This document shows positions 26,562 to 35,967 of a stretch of DNA of 64,000 bases, one piece after another. Numbering within the stretch: the stretch's first letter is position 1; each line of letters begins with the position of its first letter. The stretch comes from Cereibacter ovatus (GTDB lineage: Bacteria > Pseudomonadota > Alphaproteobacteria > Rhodobacterales > Rhodobacteraceae), in NCBI RefSeq assembly GCF_900207575.1, contig NZ_OAOQ01000004.1, positions 186,001-250,000 on the forward strand, read 5' to 3'. Made by a program: the position numbers and the translations under genes. The notes below the pieces were generated by a model that saw only the letters and a program-made list of their open reading frames with translations, did no database searches and was not told the DNA's origin.

Positions 26562-28382
26562 GTGTCAGGTCCAGCTTTCAGGTCGTTCGCGGCCCTTGTC
26601 GCCTTTGCACTTGCCACCACGGCGGCAACCCCGCATGCCAGCGCACTGGAACAGCTGGAGTTTCGCGTAACCGGCGGTAACGCCGAAGTCGAACAGACGA
26701 TCCGCGGCGCCTCGGCGCTGATGGCGGCCCGGGCCGGCAAGGACGAACAGGCGCAGGATCTGTTCGGCGCCGCGCGGGCCGAATACGGCCGGCTTGTCAT
26801 GGCGCTTTACGGTCTGGGCCACTATTCGCCGGTGGTGAACGTGCTGATCGACGGACGCGAGGCTGCCCTGATTGCACCACTGGATGCACCCGACACGATC
26901 CGCCGGATCGAGGTCCGGGTGCAGGTCGGCCCGCCCTTCCACTTCGGCCGGGCGCGGGTCGCGCCACTTGCCCCGGAAACCGACCTGCCCGAGGACTTTC
27001 GCCGCGGACAACTTGCCCAAAGCGGTCTGGTGCAGGATGCCGCCCGCGCCGCCGCCAAGGGCTGGCGCGCGGTGGGTCATGCCAAGGTGGATGTGGCCGA
27101 ACAGGTTGTGACGGCCGATCACGCCCGCCGCATCCTTGACGCCGACATCCGCATGGGGCCGGGCCCGCGGTTGCGCTTTGGCGATCTGCGCATCAAGGGC
27201 GAGGACCGGATGAGCGCGCGGCGCATCCGCAAGATCGCGGGCCTGCCCACGGGCGAGGTCTTCGACCCCGACAGCCTTGATCGCAGCGCCGAGCGTCTGC
27301 GCCGCACCGGCATCTTCCGCTCGGTCTCGGTGACCGAGGACGGGGCGATCACGCCGCCCGACCTGCTGGGGATCACCGCCACCGTGGTCGAGGAACTGCC
27401 GCGCCGCTACAGTTTCGGGGCCGAAATCTCCAGCCTTGAAGGCGCCACGGTCAGCGGGCAGTGGATTCACCGCAACCTTCTGGGCGGCGGCGAGCGGCTG
27501 ACCCTGGGCGGCCAGATCGCCAATATCGGCGCGGCCGACAGCGGCGTGGATTACCGGCTGGGCGTGACGCTGGACCGCCCGGCCACCATCGACGCCGACA
27601 CCACCCTGTCCTTCGGGGCCCAGATCGAACGGCTGGACGAAGAGGATTATCTGGCCGACACCGCCTCGGTCACGGCCACGCTGTCGCGCTGGTTCACCCC
27701 GCATCTGACCGGCAGCCTTGGGCTGGGCTATGCATGGTCCGACGTCGAGGACGAAAATGGCGCCACGATCTACCGCTATGCCTCGATGCCGCTGTCGCTG
27801 GTCTGGAACACGCGCGACAACGATCTGAACGCGACCAGGGGCGCCTATCTTGCCGCGGGCGCCACGCCGTTCGTGGGGATGCAGGACACCGATTCGGGCG
27901 GGCAGGTGACGCTGGACGGGCGGGCCTTCCACACCATCGGCAGCGAGAAACATCCCGTGGTGCTGGCCGGCCGGGTGCAGGCGGGCGCGGTGCTGGGGGC
28001 GGATCTGCTGGCCACGCCGCGGGAATATCTGTTCTATTCCGGCGGGGGTGGCACGGTTCGCGGCCAGCCCTATCAGTCGCTGGGGGTGCGCCCCGACGAT
28101 CTGAACCCCGATTACAAGATCGGCGGCACCCGTTTTGCCGCGCTGTCGGCCGAACTGCGCGGCACGATCACACGCCGGGTCGGTCTGGTGGCCTTTGTCG
28201 ATGCCGGCTGGGTTTCGGCCGAGGGCGTGTCTTCGGCCGGCGACGACTGGCATGCCGGCGCCGGGCTGGGCCTGCGCTATGACACCGGCTTCGGGCCGAT
28301 CCGGCTGGATGTGGCCAGTCCCGTCGGCGGCGACACCGGCGACGGGGTGCAGATTTATGTCGGGATCGGGCAGGCGTTCTGA
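26562..28382 (+). CDS. tamA: Outer-membrane assembly protein TamA (Omp85 family)
   Basis: This 606-residue protein has a signal peptide (AALVAFALATTAATPHASA), three POTRA-like domains (about 30-270) and a C-terminal 16-strand Omp85 barrel (about 275-606). The barrel holds the signature YLFYSGGGGTVRGQPYQSLG, the VRG/Y motif of the L6 loop, and ends in an aromatic residue (GIGQAF), as barrel proteins do. TamA works with TamB in moving autotransporters, other outer-membrane proteins and probably phospholipid across the envelope. The GTG at 26562 sits four bases after AAGGAGG; the ATG at 26558 is out of frame. Its stop overlaps the tamB start by one base (TGATG). Confidence 0.92.
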   Translation: MSGPAFRSFAALVAFALATTAATPHASALEQLEFRVTGGNAEVEQTIRGASALMAARAGKDEQAQDLFGAARAEYGRLVMALYGLGHYSPVVNVLIDGREAALIAPLDAPDTIRRIEVRVQVGPPFHFGRARVAPLAPETDLPEDFRRGQLAQSGLVQDAARAAAKGWRAVGHAKVDVAEQVVTADHARRILDADIRMGPGPRLRFGDLRIKGEDRMSARRIRKIAGLPTGEVFDPDSLDRSAERLRRTGIFRSVSVTEDGAITPPDLLGITATVVEELPRRYSFGAEISSLEGATVSGQWIHRNLLGGGERLTLGGQIANIGAADSGVDYRLGVTLDRPATIDADTTLSFGAQIERLDEEDYLADTASVTATLSRWFTPHLTGSLGLGYAWSDVEDENGATIYRYASMPLSLVWNTRDNDLNATRGAYLAAGATPFVGMQDTDSGGQVTLDGRAFHTIGSEKHPVVLAGRVQAGAVLGADLLATPREYLFYSGGGGTVRGQPYQSLGVRPDDLNPDYKIGGTRFAALSAELRGTITRRVGLVAFVDAGWVSAEGVSSAGDDWHAGAGLGLRYDTGFGPIRLDVASPVGGDTGDGVQIYVGIGQAF

Positions 28383-31300
28383 TGCGGATCATCCTTTTCC
28401 TGCTCTGGCTTTTTCTGCCCGTCGCGGCCTTCGCCCAGTCCGAGGCCGAGGACCGCGGCTTTCTTCAGGGCCTGCTTGAGGACACGCTGTCCTCGGCCGG
28501 GCGCGAGGTGCGGATCGAAGGCTTCGCGGGGGCCTTGTCGTCGCGCGCCACCATCGCGCGACTGACCATCGCGGATGACCGAGGGATCTGGCTGACCCTA
28601 AATCAGGTCGTGCTGGACTGGAGCCGCTCTGCCCTGCTGCGCGGGCAGTTGTCGGTGAGCGAACTGACCGCGGCCGAGATCGTGCTGGATCGTCTGCCGC
28701 AGGGCGAGACCCCGGCCGCGCCTTCGCCCGAAGCGGCCGAGTTTGCGTTGCCGGACCTGCCGGTCTCGGTCGAGATCGGCCGGGTGGCCGCGCCGCGGCT
28801 GGTTCTGGGTCAGGCGGTGATCGGAACCCCGGTCGTCGCCTCGGTTGAGGCGGCGGGCACATTGGCCGGCGGCAAGGGGCAGGCGCAGCTTCTGGCCACG
28901 CGCACCGATGACACGAAGGGCCGGATCACGCTGGCGGCAAGCTATTCGAACCAAAGCCGGATTCTGGCGCTTGATCTTGACCTGACCGAGGCACAGGGCG
29001 GCATCGTCACGCGCCTTCTGGATCTGCCGGGCACGCCGCCCCTTGATCTGACGGTCAAGGGCACCGGCCCCGTCACCGACTATGCCGCCGACATCCGGCT
29101 GGCCACCGACGGACAGGATCGGCTGGCCGGCCGCGTGACGGTGCAGGGCGATGGCGCCAGCGGACGGGACTTCACCGCCCGCGTCGGCGGCAATGTGATG
29201 CCGCTGTTCCTGCCGGCCTATGCCGATTTCTTCGGCCCGGATGTGCGGCTGGATGTGGCCGGCACCCGCGCGACCGATGGCCGGTTAAGTCTGAACCGGC
29301 TGCTGCTGACCACGCAGGCCCTGCGGCTGGACGGCAGCCTGACACTGGCCGCCGATGGCCTGCCGGAACGGATCGCGCTGCAAGGCACGCTGGCGGCCGC
29401 CGATGGCCAGCCGGTGCTGCTGCCGCTGTCGGGCCCGCCGACACGGGTCGGCCGCGCCGGGCTGACCATCCGCTATGATGCGACCACAGGTGACCGCTGG
29501 ACCGCCAGCGCCGAGCTGTCAGACCTGAACCGGCCGGAATTTTCCGCAGCCCATCTGGTGCTTGACGGTGCCGGCCGCATCGCGCGCAATGCGGGAGCGG
29601 CGACGGTTGACGGCGCGCTAAGCTATGCCGCGCAGGGTCTGCGGCCCGCGGATGCCGCGCTGGCCGCGGCGCTTGGCCCCGAGATCGGCGGGCGGGCACG
29701 CTTTGTCTGGTCACAGGCAAGCGACGGGCTGACACTGCCCGAGGTGACACTGGACGGGCAGGACTATGGCCTGACCTCGGCGCTGTCGCTTTCGGGGCTG
29801 TCCAGCGGCTTTGCCGCCAGCGGCACCGGCGCGGTGCGGTTTCAGGATCTGTCGCGCTTTGCGGGCCTTGCCGGGCGACCGCTGCAAGGCCGCGGAAACG
29901 CGGAAATCGCAGGCTCGGTGGCGCTGCTGGGGGGGGCGTTCGACGCCACGGGAACGATCAACGGCACCGATCTCGCCATCGGGCAGGCCGAGGTGGACAA
30001 CCTGCTGACCGGCGACTCGCGCGTGACGTTTTCGGTTCTGCGCGACACCGGGGGAACGCGGCTGCGCGATCTGACGGTGACGGCACGCCGGCTGAGCGCG
30101 ACCGCCTCGGGGATGGTGGCGACCGCGGGCAGCGAGCTGACGGCGGATCTCGCATTCACCGACCTTTCCGATATGGGCCCGGGCTTTGGCGGCGCGCTGA
30201 CGGCGCGGGCGACGCTGCTCGGCACCGCCGACAATGCGCGCGTGACCGCCGAGGCGGTCGGGCGCGGCCTGCGGGTCGGGCAGGCACAGGCCGACCGGCT
30301 GCTTGCCGGCGAGACGCGACTGACCGCGACGGTGCGCCTTGACCGCGGCCGGATCGGGATCGAAAGCGCCGTGCTGCGCAACCCGCAGCTGTCGCTGAAC
30401 GCCCGCGGCACCGAGGGCGGCGCCGGGCGCGGCTTTGCCCTGGACGCGCGGCTGGGCAACCTTGCACTGGTGGCGCCCCAGTTCCCCGGCCCGCTGACCG
30501 TGACCGGCACCGCCTTGCCGGGGCCGGAAGGCTACCGGATCGACCTGCGCGCCCAGGGGCCGGGCGGGATCGATCTGCGCGCCAAGGGGGCCGCGGCGCC
30601 GAACTTTTCCAGCGTCAACATCGCCGCGACGGGCAGCGCGCAGGCGGCCCTTGCCGGGCCGTTCATCCAGCCGCGCACGATCTCGGGGCCGGTTCGGTTC
30701 GATCTGCGGCTGAACGGGCGGCCTTCGCTGGGGGCGCTGTCGGGGCGGGTGACGCTGGTGAACGGGCGGCTGGCCGATCCCGGCTTCGGGCTGGCGGTCG
30801 AGGCACTGGAAGGTGCCGGCACGCTGTCAGACGGACGGGTGCAGGTGGATGTGTCGGGCCGGCCCGCAAACGGCGGCCGCATCGCGGTGGCGGGGTCGGT
30901 CGGCCTTGCCCCGCCGCTTTCCGCCGATCTTGCCATCGACATCACCCGCGCCGTGCTGCGTGACCCCGAACTTTACCGCACCACCGCCGACGGGCGGGTG
31001 ACGGTGACGGGGCCCTTGACCGGCGGCGCAAGGATCGCCGGCCGCATCGCACTGGACGAGACCGAGATCCGCATCCCCTCGACCGGCTTCGGCGGCGCCT
31101 CGGGGCTGGACGGTCTGCGCCATCTGAACGAACCTGCGCCCGTCCACACCACCCGCGCCCGGGCGCGGATGATCCCCGGCGAGGGCGGGGCCCGCAGCGG
31201 TGGCCCGCGGCGGCCCTTCCCGCTGGATCTGGTCATCAGCGCCCCCGACCGGATCTTCATCCGCGGCCGCGGCCTTGATGCCGAGTTGGGCGGCGAGCTG

Positions 31301-31909
31301 CGCCTTGCCGGCACCACGGCCAATGTCGTGCCCAGCGGCGCCTTCAACCTGATCCGGGGCCGGCTGGACATCCTTGGCAAGCGGCTGACCCTGAACGAGG
31401 CGCAACTGCAACTTGAAGGCGATTTCGTGCCGTATGTCCGCGTCCTCGCCTCGACCGAGAATGACGGGATCACCGCCTCGGTCCGGCTTCAGGGCCGCGC
31501 GAACGAGCCCGAAGTTTCCTTCACCTCGGTGCCGGATCTGCCGCAGGAAGAGGTGCTGTCACGGCTGCTGTTCGGGCGCGGCCTTGACACGATCAGCCCG
31601 CTTCAGGCGGCCCAGCTGGCCGGCGCGGTGGCGACGCTGGCCGGGCGCGGCGGCGAAGGCGTGATCGGCCGGCTGCGGCAGGGCTTCGGGCTGGACGATC
31701 TGGATGTGGCGACCGATGCCGAGGGCAGCGCATCGGTCCGGGCAGGGAAATATGTCTCGGACAATGTCTATACCCAGGTCGAGGTGGACCAGCAGGGCCA
31801 AAGCCGGATCAACCTGAATCTGGATGTGCGCCCCGGCGTCACGCTGCGCGGCAGTGCTGGCAGCAGCGGCAACACCAGCCTCGGGATCTTCATCGAACGC
31901 GATTACTGA
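28382..31909 (+). CDS. tamB: Translocation and assembly module protein TamB
   Basis: This 1175-residue AsmA/Vps13-like protein begins with an N-terminal signal anchor (MRIILFLLWLFLPVAAFAQ). A very long run of short amphipathic beta strands forms a hydrophobic groove, and the C-terminal TamB (DUF490) domain covers about residues 850-1175. That domain includes LVISAPDRIFIRGRGLDAEL, EDVLSRLLFGR-like LPQEEVLSRLLFGRGL and the ending GSSGNTSLGIFIERDY. It spans the periplasm from the inner membrane to TamA and is thought to carry lipid or assist barrel assembly. Length is at the lower end for the family (about 1150-1500). It is translationally coupled to tamA. Its end overlaps the convergent yihY gene by seven bases. 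Confidence 0.93.
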   Translation: MRIILFLLWLFLPVAAFAQSEAEDRGFLQGLLEDTLSSAGREVRIEGFAGALSSRATIARLTIADDRGIWLTLNQVVLDWSRSALLRGQLSVSELTAAEIVLDRLPQGETPAAPSPEAAEFALPDLPVSVEIGRVAAPRLVLGQAVIGTPVVASVEAAGTLAGGKGQAQLLATRTDDTKGRITLAASYSNQSRILALDLDLTEAQGGIVTRLLDLPGTPPLDLTVKGTGPVTDYAADIRLATDGQDRLAGRVTVQGDGASGRDFTARVGGNVMPLFLPAYADFFGPDVRLDVAGTRATDGRLSLNRLLLTTQALRLDGSLTLAADGLPERIALQGTLAAADGQPVLLPLSGPPTRVGRAGLTIRYDATTGDRWTASAELSDLNRPEFSAAHLVLDGAGRIARNAGAATVDGALSYAAQGLRPADAALAAALGPEIGGRARFVWSQASDGLTLPEVTLDGQDYGLTSALSLSGLSSGFAASGTGAVRFQDLSRFAGLAGRPLQGRGNAEIAGSVALLGGAFDATGTINGTDLAIGQAEVDNLLTGDSRVTFSVLRDTGGTRLRDLTVTARRLSATASGMVATAGSELTADLAFTDLSDMGPGFGGALTARATLLGTADNARVTAEAVGRGLRVGQAQADRLLAGETRLTATVRLDRGRIGIESAVLRNPQLSLNARGTEGGAGRGFALDARLGNLALVAPQFPGPLTVTGTALPGPEGYRIDLRAQGPGGIDLRAKGAAAPNFSSVNIAATGSAQAALAGPFIQPRTISGPVRFDLRLNGRPSLGALSGRVTLVNGRLADPGFGLAVEALEGAGTLSDGRVQVDVSGRPANGGRIAVAGSVGLAPPLSADLAIDITRAVLRDPELYRTTADGRVTVTGPLTGGARIAGRIALDETEIRIPSTGFGGASGLDGLRHLNEPAPVHTTRARARMIPGEGGARSGGPRRPFPLDLVISAPDRIFIRGRGLDAELGGELRLAGTTANVVPSGAFNLIRGRLDILGKRLTLNEAQLQLEGDFVPYVRVLASTENDGITASVRLQGRANEPEVSFTSVPDLPQEEVLSRLLFGRGLDTISPLQAAQLAGAVATLAGRGGEGVIGRLRQGFGLDDLDVATDAEGSASVRAGKYVSDNVYTQVEVDQQGQSRINLNLDVRPGVTLRGSAGSSGNTSLGIFIERDY

Positions 31910-32742
31910 GGCGCGGCCCGAACCGCATCGATGGCGGCCCCCAGAAGCACGGCAAAGGCACTGAGGTAAAGCCAGACCAGCAGCGCCACCACCGCCCCGA
32001 TCGAGCCATAGACCTCGTTGTAGCTGCCGAAATTGGCCAGATAGATCACGAACGCCCGCGAGGCCGCCGCCCACAGCGCCACCGCCACCACAAGGCCCCA
32101 TGACACGACGGGCCGCGGCACCCCCGCGGGCCGGTTCGGCCCCAGCCGATAGACCAGCGCCACGCCGAACACCACGACCAGAAGCCCGACCCCGGCATTC
32201 GCCAGTTCCAGCACCTGCTGGGTAAAGCCACCCAGCGGCAGGAAGGTCAGCACAAGCGGCGCCACCACCGACAAGAGCATCGCCGCCAGCGCCACCCCGA
32301 CCAGCGTCAGGGTCAACACGATGGCGCGCACGATATGCCACGGCCCGGTCCGGTTCGGCAGCCGATGCGTCGCGTTCAGCCCGCGGATCAGCGCCGCCAC
32401 CCCGGTGCGAAACGACCACAGCGCGACAAGTGTGGAAAAGACGCTGGCCCAGCCAAGGTGGCGGCTGTTCGCGGCCAGCAGCCAGTCGATCTGATCACGG
32501 ATCAGCCCATAGGCCTGCGCCGGCAGATAATCCTGTGCCAGCTCGATCTGCTGCCGGATCACCCCCGGATCGGACGCCCAGCCCCAGATCGAGATGACGG
32601 AGGCCACCGCAGGAAAGATCGCAAGGAAGCCGTAAAAGGCGATACCGGCCGCGGCAAGGTTCAGATCGGCCGAATCGATCCGGTCGAACAGCCGGACAAG
32701 AAACCGCCAGCGCGCCCGCCAGATCCCGCGGGCGCCGGTCAC
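31903..32742 (-). CDS. YihY/BrkB-family inner-membrane protein
   Basis: This 279-residue integral membrane protein has about six helices. Family marks are the segment LAAAGIAFYGFLAIFPAV, SWGLVVAVALWAAASRAF and the conserved NFGSYNEVYGSIGAVVALLVWLY near the C-terminus. It was once labelled ribonuclease BN, which is now known to be wrong; the function is not established. The GTG at 32742 is chosen because it lies just past the marR stop and gives the usual length; no in-frame ATG is available without running back into marR. It is the last gene of the comF-grxC-nitrilase-marR-yihY run. Confidence 0.87.
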   Translation of the reverse strand: MTGARGIWRARWRFLVRLFDRIDSADLNLAAAGIAFYGFLAIFPAVASVISIWGWASDPGVIRQQIELAQDYLPAQAYGLIRDQIDWLLAANSRHLGWASVFSTLVALWSFRTGVAALIRGLNATHRLPNRTGPWHIVRAIVLTLTLVGVALAAMLLSVVAPLVLTFLPLGGFTQQVLELANAGVGLLVVVFGVALVYRLGPNRPAGVPRPVVSWGLVVAVALWAAASRAFVIYLANFGSYNEVYGSIGAVVALLVWLYLSAFAVLLGAAIDAVRAAPQ

Positions 32743-32767
32743 GGCAGCGCCCCGGACGGCGTGCCCG

Positions 32768-33214
32768 TCATTCCTCTTCCTCGAAGCGGGTGCGCATCTC
32801 GCGCAGCACCGGCAGGACCGCACGGACCCGCTCGGCCCCGAGCGAGGCGACGACATCCGCAATCAGCGGCGCGATCGCCTCGACAGCGGCATCGCGCGCC
32901 TTGCGCCCCGAAGGGCTGATCGAAACGAACTTGCGCCGGGCGTCGTCCCAGTCGGGGCGGATATGGACATGGCCCGCCCATTCCAGCTTGGCCAGCGTGT
33001 TGGTCATCGCGCCGCGCGTGACATGGAAGGCGCGGGCCAACTGCGCCGGGGTGCGTTCCTCTGCGGCACGGGCAAGATGGTTCAGCACGCCGAAATGCGA
33101 CAGCTCCATCCCCTTGGGAAGCACTTTCGACAGCCGGTTGCGGGCAAGCTGATCGGCCATGAACAGCTCTCCGAACAGGGCGACGGCCAGTTCCTCGGTC
33201 CGTTGCTCTGACAT
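32768..33214 (-). CDS. MarR-family transcriptional regulator
   Basis: This 148-residue winged-helix regulator has a long N-terminal dimerisation helix, then LSHFGVLNHLARAAEERTPAQ and the recognition helix RAFHVTRGAMTNTLAKLE. The wing is DWDDARRKFVSISPSG, and a C-terminal helix ends in EEEE. It differs from PetP, and the target is not known. The ATG overlaps the nitrilase stop by one base (TGATG). It is embedded between an amidase-like gene and a membrane protein on the same strand, either of which could be regulated by it. No obvious palindrome was found close by because the genes abut. Confidence 0.88.
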   Translation of the reverse strand: MSEQRTEELAVALFGELFMADQLARNRLSKVLPKGMELSHFGVLNHLARAAEERTPAQLARAFHVTRGAMTNTLAKLEWAGHVHIRPDWDDARRKFVSISPSGRKARDAAVEAIAPLIADVVASLGAERVRAVLPVLREMRTRFEEEE

Positions 33215-34044
33215 CAGGGGCCTTCAAAGCTGCGGTCATGGCCCAGCGACGGCACACGGTGCCGCGCCACCGCCACCTGCGCCAGATCCAGATCGACCAG
33301 CGTCACCCCCGGCGCGGTTCCGGCATCGGCCAGAACCTCGCCCCATGGCGCAATCGCAAGGCTGTGGCCATGGGTCCGCCGGCCGGGCCCATGCGCTTCG
33401 GGGTGAAAGCCGGTCTGCGCGGGGGCAAGGACGAAACAGCCCGTCTCGATCGCGCGGGCGCGCAGCAGGGTTTCCCAATGGGCGGCGCCGGTCACATGGT
33501 TGAAGGCGGCCGGAACCGTCAGGATCTGCGCCCCCGCCTGCGCAAGCCGGCGATAAAGATGCGGAAACCGCAGATCATAGCAGACCGTCATGCCGATCCG
33601 CGCGAAGGGTGTCGCGGCCAGAACGGCCCGCACGCCGGGACGATAGGCAGCGGATTCGCGATAGACCTCGGTTTCGGACACGTTCACGTCGAACATGTGG
33701 ATCTTGTCATAGCGCGCGGCGATGGCGCCATCGGGTGCGATCAGGAAGCTGCGGTTGGCGAACCGGCCGTCCGCGTCATCGGTCAAAACCCCAAGCGAGC
33801 CGATCAGAAGCCAGATCCCGGCCTGTGCGGCCTCGGCCCGCAGGGCGGCAAGGGTCTGATCCTCATCCTCGGGGCGGAAGATCGCGCGCTGATGGGGCCG
33901 GCTGGACGACAGACAGCTTGTGCATTCCGGCGTCAGCACGAACCCCGCCCCCGCGGCGGCGGCGGCACGGATATGGGCCAGCGTCACCGGCAGGTTCGCC
34001 ACCGGATCGTCGGTCACCGAAAGCTGCACAAGGGCCGCGCGCAT
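33214..34044 (-). CDS. Carbon-nitrogen hydrolase (Nit1-type deaminated-glutathione amidase)
   Basis: This 276-residue nitrilase-superfamily amidase has the catalytic triad Glu40 (LTPECTS), Lys114 (RYDKIHMFD) and Cys155 (GMTVCYDLRFP), all intact. The KIHMFDV and CYDLRFPHLYR stretches match the NIT1/YbeM branch, which hydrolyses deaminated glutathione, a side product of transaminases. The glutaredoxin gene four bases upstream fits a glutathione connection. The ATG at 34044 begins at the first beta strand (MRAALVQLSV), usual for the family. It overlaps the downstream marR by one base. Confidence 0.88.
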   Translation of the reverse strand: MRAALVQLSVTDDPVANLPVTLAHIRAAAAAGAGFVLTPECTSCLSSSRPHQRAIFRPEDEDQTLAALRAEAAQAGIWLLIGSLGVLTDDADGRFANRSFLIAPDGAIAARYDKIHMFDVNVSETEVYRESAAYRPGVRAVLAATPFARIGMTVCYDLRFPHLYRRLAQAGAQILTVPAAFNHVTGAAHWETLLRARAIETGCFVLAPAQTGFHPEAHGPGRRTHGHSLAIAPWGEVLADAGTAPGVTLVDLDLAQVAVARHRVPSLGHDRSFEGP

Positions 34045-34048
34045 CGCC

Positions 34049-34306
34049 CTAGTCTGCCAGCATCGGGTCAAGCTTTCCTGCCCCGTCCAGCGCATGAAGA
34101 TCGTCGCAGCCGCCGACATGCCGGCCACCGATGAAGATCTGCGGCACTGTGCGGCGGCCCTGCGCACGCTGGGTCATCGCGGCCCGAACCGACGGGTCCA
34201 GACTGACATCGATTTCCTTGAACGGCACACCCTTGCGCGACAAAAGCGCCTTGGCCGCGTGACAGTAGCCGCAGGTCGGCGTGGTGTAGATCTCGACCGA
34301 TTTCAT
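34049..34306 (-). CDS. grxC: Glutaredoxin 3
   Basis: This 85-residue thioltransferase has active site Cys12-Gly-Tyr-Cys15 (TPTCGYCHAAK) and the other thioredoxin-fold marks: the cis-proline TVPQIFI and GGCDDL for glutathione binding. It reduces disulphides and mixed disulphides with glutathione. GrxC proteins usually have a CPYC centre; the Gly in place of Pro is a mild variant seen in alphaproteobacteria. It lies between comF and the nitrilase gene, with 35 and four bases of spacing. Confidence 0.93.
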   Translation of the reverse strand: MKSVEIYTTPTCGYCHAAKALLSRKGVPFKEIDVSLDPSVRAAMTQRAQGRRTVPQIFIGGRHVGGCDDLHALDGAGKLDPMLAD

Positions 34307-34341
34307 CGCAGTCCCTTCCAGTCCGGGGTGACTATAGGGAT

Positions 34342-35064
34342 TTAGACGTCCTTCGCAACGCGCGCCAGCACGGCCACGGAAACGCCGATGGCACCCGCCG
34401 TCAGGCAGGCCTCGGTTGCCGCGGCCAGCGTCGCACCCGAGGTCAGCACATCATCCACCAGCAGCACATGGCGCCCGCGCATCCGCTGCCCGCGCGACGG
34501 GTGCGGCAGGATCGCGCCGGTCATGTTGTCAAACCGGCCCTCGCGGCTGCGGCCGTCCTGCGTGTGGGTGTTGCGCGGGCGCACCAGCGCATCGGGGCAG
34601 TGATCGATCCCCGCCTGCCGCGCCAGTTCGCGCGCCAGAAGCGCCGACTGGTTGTAGCGCCGCGTCAGAAGCCGCAGCCAGTGCAGCGGAACCGGCACCG
34701 CCAGCGTGTCTGGCGTCAGGATCGGGTGCAGGGTCTTCAGCATCCAGCCCGCCGCCGGACGGGCCAGATCCAGCCGGTCGCCATGTTTCAGCGCCAGCAC
34801 GATCTTGCGCCCGTTGTCCTTGTAAAGCATCGCCGCGCGGCCATGGTCCCACGGCCGCGTCAGCGTCAGGCAATCGTCGCAATGGATCGGGTGGCCCGGA
34901 TCCTCGCCGGGCAGCGGCGTGCCGCACAGGTCGCAGACCAGCCCGGCGATAAACGGCGTGTCGCGCCAGCACGGTCCGCACAGCCCGAAATCCGATGTCA
35001 CCAGTGTGTCGCACAACAGGCACTGCGGCGGATAAAGCAGGTGGAGCGCGGCTTGCAATCGCAT
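34342..35064 (-). CDS. comF: ComF-family phosphoribosyltransferase-like protein
   Basis: This 240-residue protein has an N-terminal zinc finger with paired cysteines (CLLC, CGPC, CDLC, CDDC, about residues 15-70) and a C-terminal PRTase domain. The PRPP-binding motif is HVLLVDDVLTSGATLAAA. ComF is needed for DNA uptake in competent bacteria and interacts with the primosome; in this lineage, natural competence or gene-transfer-agent uptake would be the context. No reaction is established. The ATG at 35064 has an AGAGGG ribosome site and diverges from the methyltransferase gene with only 33 bases between them. It leads the leftward run. Confidence 0.87.
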   Translation of the reverse strand: MRLQAALHLLYPPQCLLCDTLVTSDFGLCGPCWRDTPFIAGLVCDLCGTPLPGEDPGHPIHCDDCLTLTRPWDHGRAAMLYKDNGRKIVLALKHGDRLDLARPAAGWMLKTLHPILTPDTLAVPVPLHWLRLLTRRYNQSALLARELARQAGIDHCPDALVRPRNTHTQDGRSREGRFDNMTGAILPHPSRGQRMRGRHVLLVDDVLTSGATLAAATEACLTAGAIGVSVAVLARVAKDV

Positions 35065-35097
35065 CTGGACCCTCTTACCTGCGGGACCGGAGCCGCC

Positions 35098-35916
35098 ATG
35101 ACCCCCATCCTTACCGACCGCACCGCCCTGCTTCGTCACCGCGCCCGCGCCCTGCGCGCCCCGGCGCTGTTTCTGCACGAGGACGCCGCAGCCGAGGTCG
35201 ATGAGAGACTGAACGAGGTTAACAGACGGTTTACATCGCCGGCCGTGGTGACGGGTTTTCCGCAGGTCTGGCAGGATCGCCTGCCCGGCGCGAAGATCGT
35301 GCCCGATGCCGACGAGCTGGCGCTTGATCCGGGGGCGCACGATCTTGTGATCCACGCGCTGGCGCTGCACTGGGCGAACGACCCGGTCGGCCAGCTTGTG
35401 CAATGCCGGCGGGCGCTGAAACCCGACGGGCTGTTCCTTGGCCTGATGTTCGGCGGCCGGACGCTGTGGGAACTGCGCGCCGCCCTGGCCGAGGCCGAAT
35501 CCGCGATCACGGGCGGCCTGTCGCCCCGCGTGCTGCCGATGGCCGAAATCCGCGATCTGGGCGCGCTGCTCCAACGCGCGGGCCTTGCGCTGCCGGTGGC
35601 GGATGCGATCCCGCGCGAGGTGATCTATCGCGACCTGCCCCATCTGATGCACGACCTGCGCGCGATGGGCGAGGCGAACGCCCTGCACGACCGCCTGCGC
35701 CGCCCCACAAGCCGCGCGCTGTTTGCAAAAGCCGCAGCCCTTTATCCCCCACGGGCGGACGGGCGGATCGCCGCCACCTTCGAAATCATCTGCCTGACCG
35801 GCTGGGCGCCGCACGACAGCCAGCAGAAACCGCTGCGCCCCGGCTCGGCCGCACAAAGCCTTGCGGATGCCCTTGCTGCCGCAAGGACAGGGAACCTGCC
35901 AAAGCGGGATGGTTGA
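35098..35916 (+). CDS. Methyltransferase-like protein (NDUFAF5/BioC relative) with degenerate SAM motif
   Basis: This 272-residue protein starts like the NDUFAF5/BioC group, with a region around TALLRHRARALR. The post-core segment LVIHALALHWANDPVGQLVQCRRALKPDGLFLGLMFGG is strongly conserved in class I methyltransferases of this branch. The glycine-rich motif I (usually LDLGCGxG) is missing: its place is taken by AVVTGFPQVWQDRLPGAK. SAM binding is therefore doubtful, and a non-catalytic assembly role, as for complex I factors, is possible. The ATG at 35098 was chosen by size and frame. It diverges from comF, and hemH follows 51 bases later on the same strand. Confidence 0.72.
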   Translation: MTPILTDRTALLRHRARALRAPALFLHEDAAAEVDERLNEVNRRFTSPAVVTGFPQVWQDRLPGAKIVPDADELALDPGAHDLVIHALALHWANDPVGQLVQCRRALKPDGLFLGLMFGGRTLWELRAALAEAESAITGGLSPRVLPMAEIRDLGALLQRAGLALPVADAIPREVIYRDLPHLMHDLRAMGEANALHDRLRRPTSRALFAKAAALYPPRADGRIAATFEIICLTGWAPHDSQQKPLRPGSAAQSLADALAAARTGNLPKRDG

Positions 35917-35967
35917 CCCCCGGCCAGATGCCTATATGTGTCTGACGATTACAGGAACGGAAGCGGA

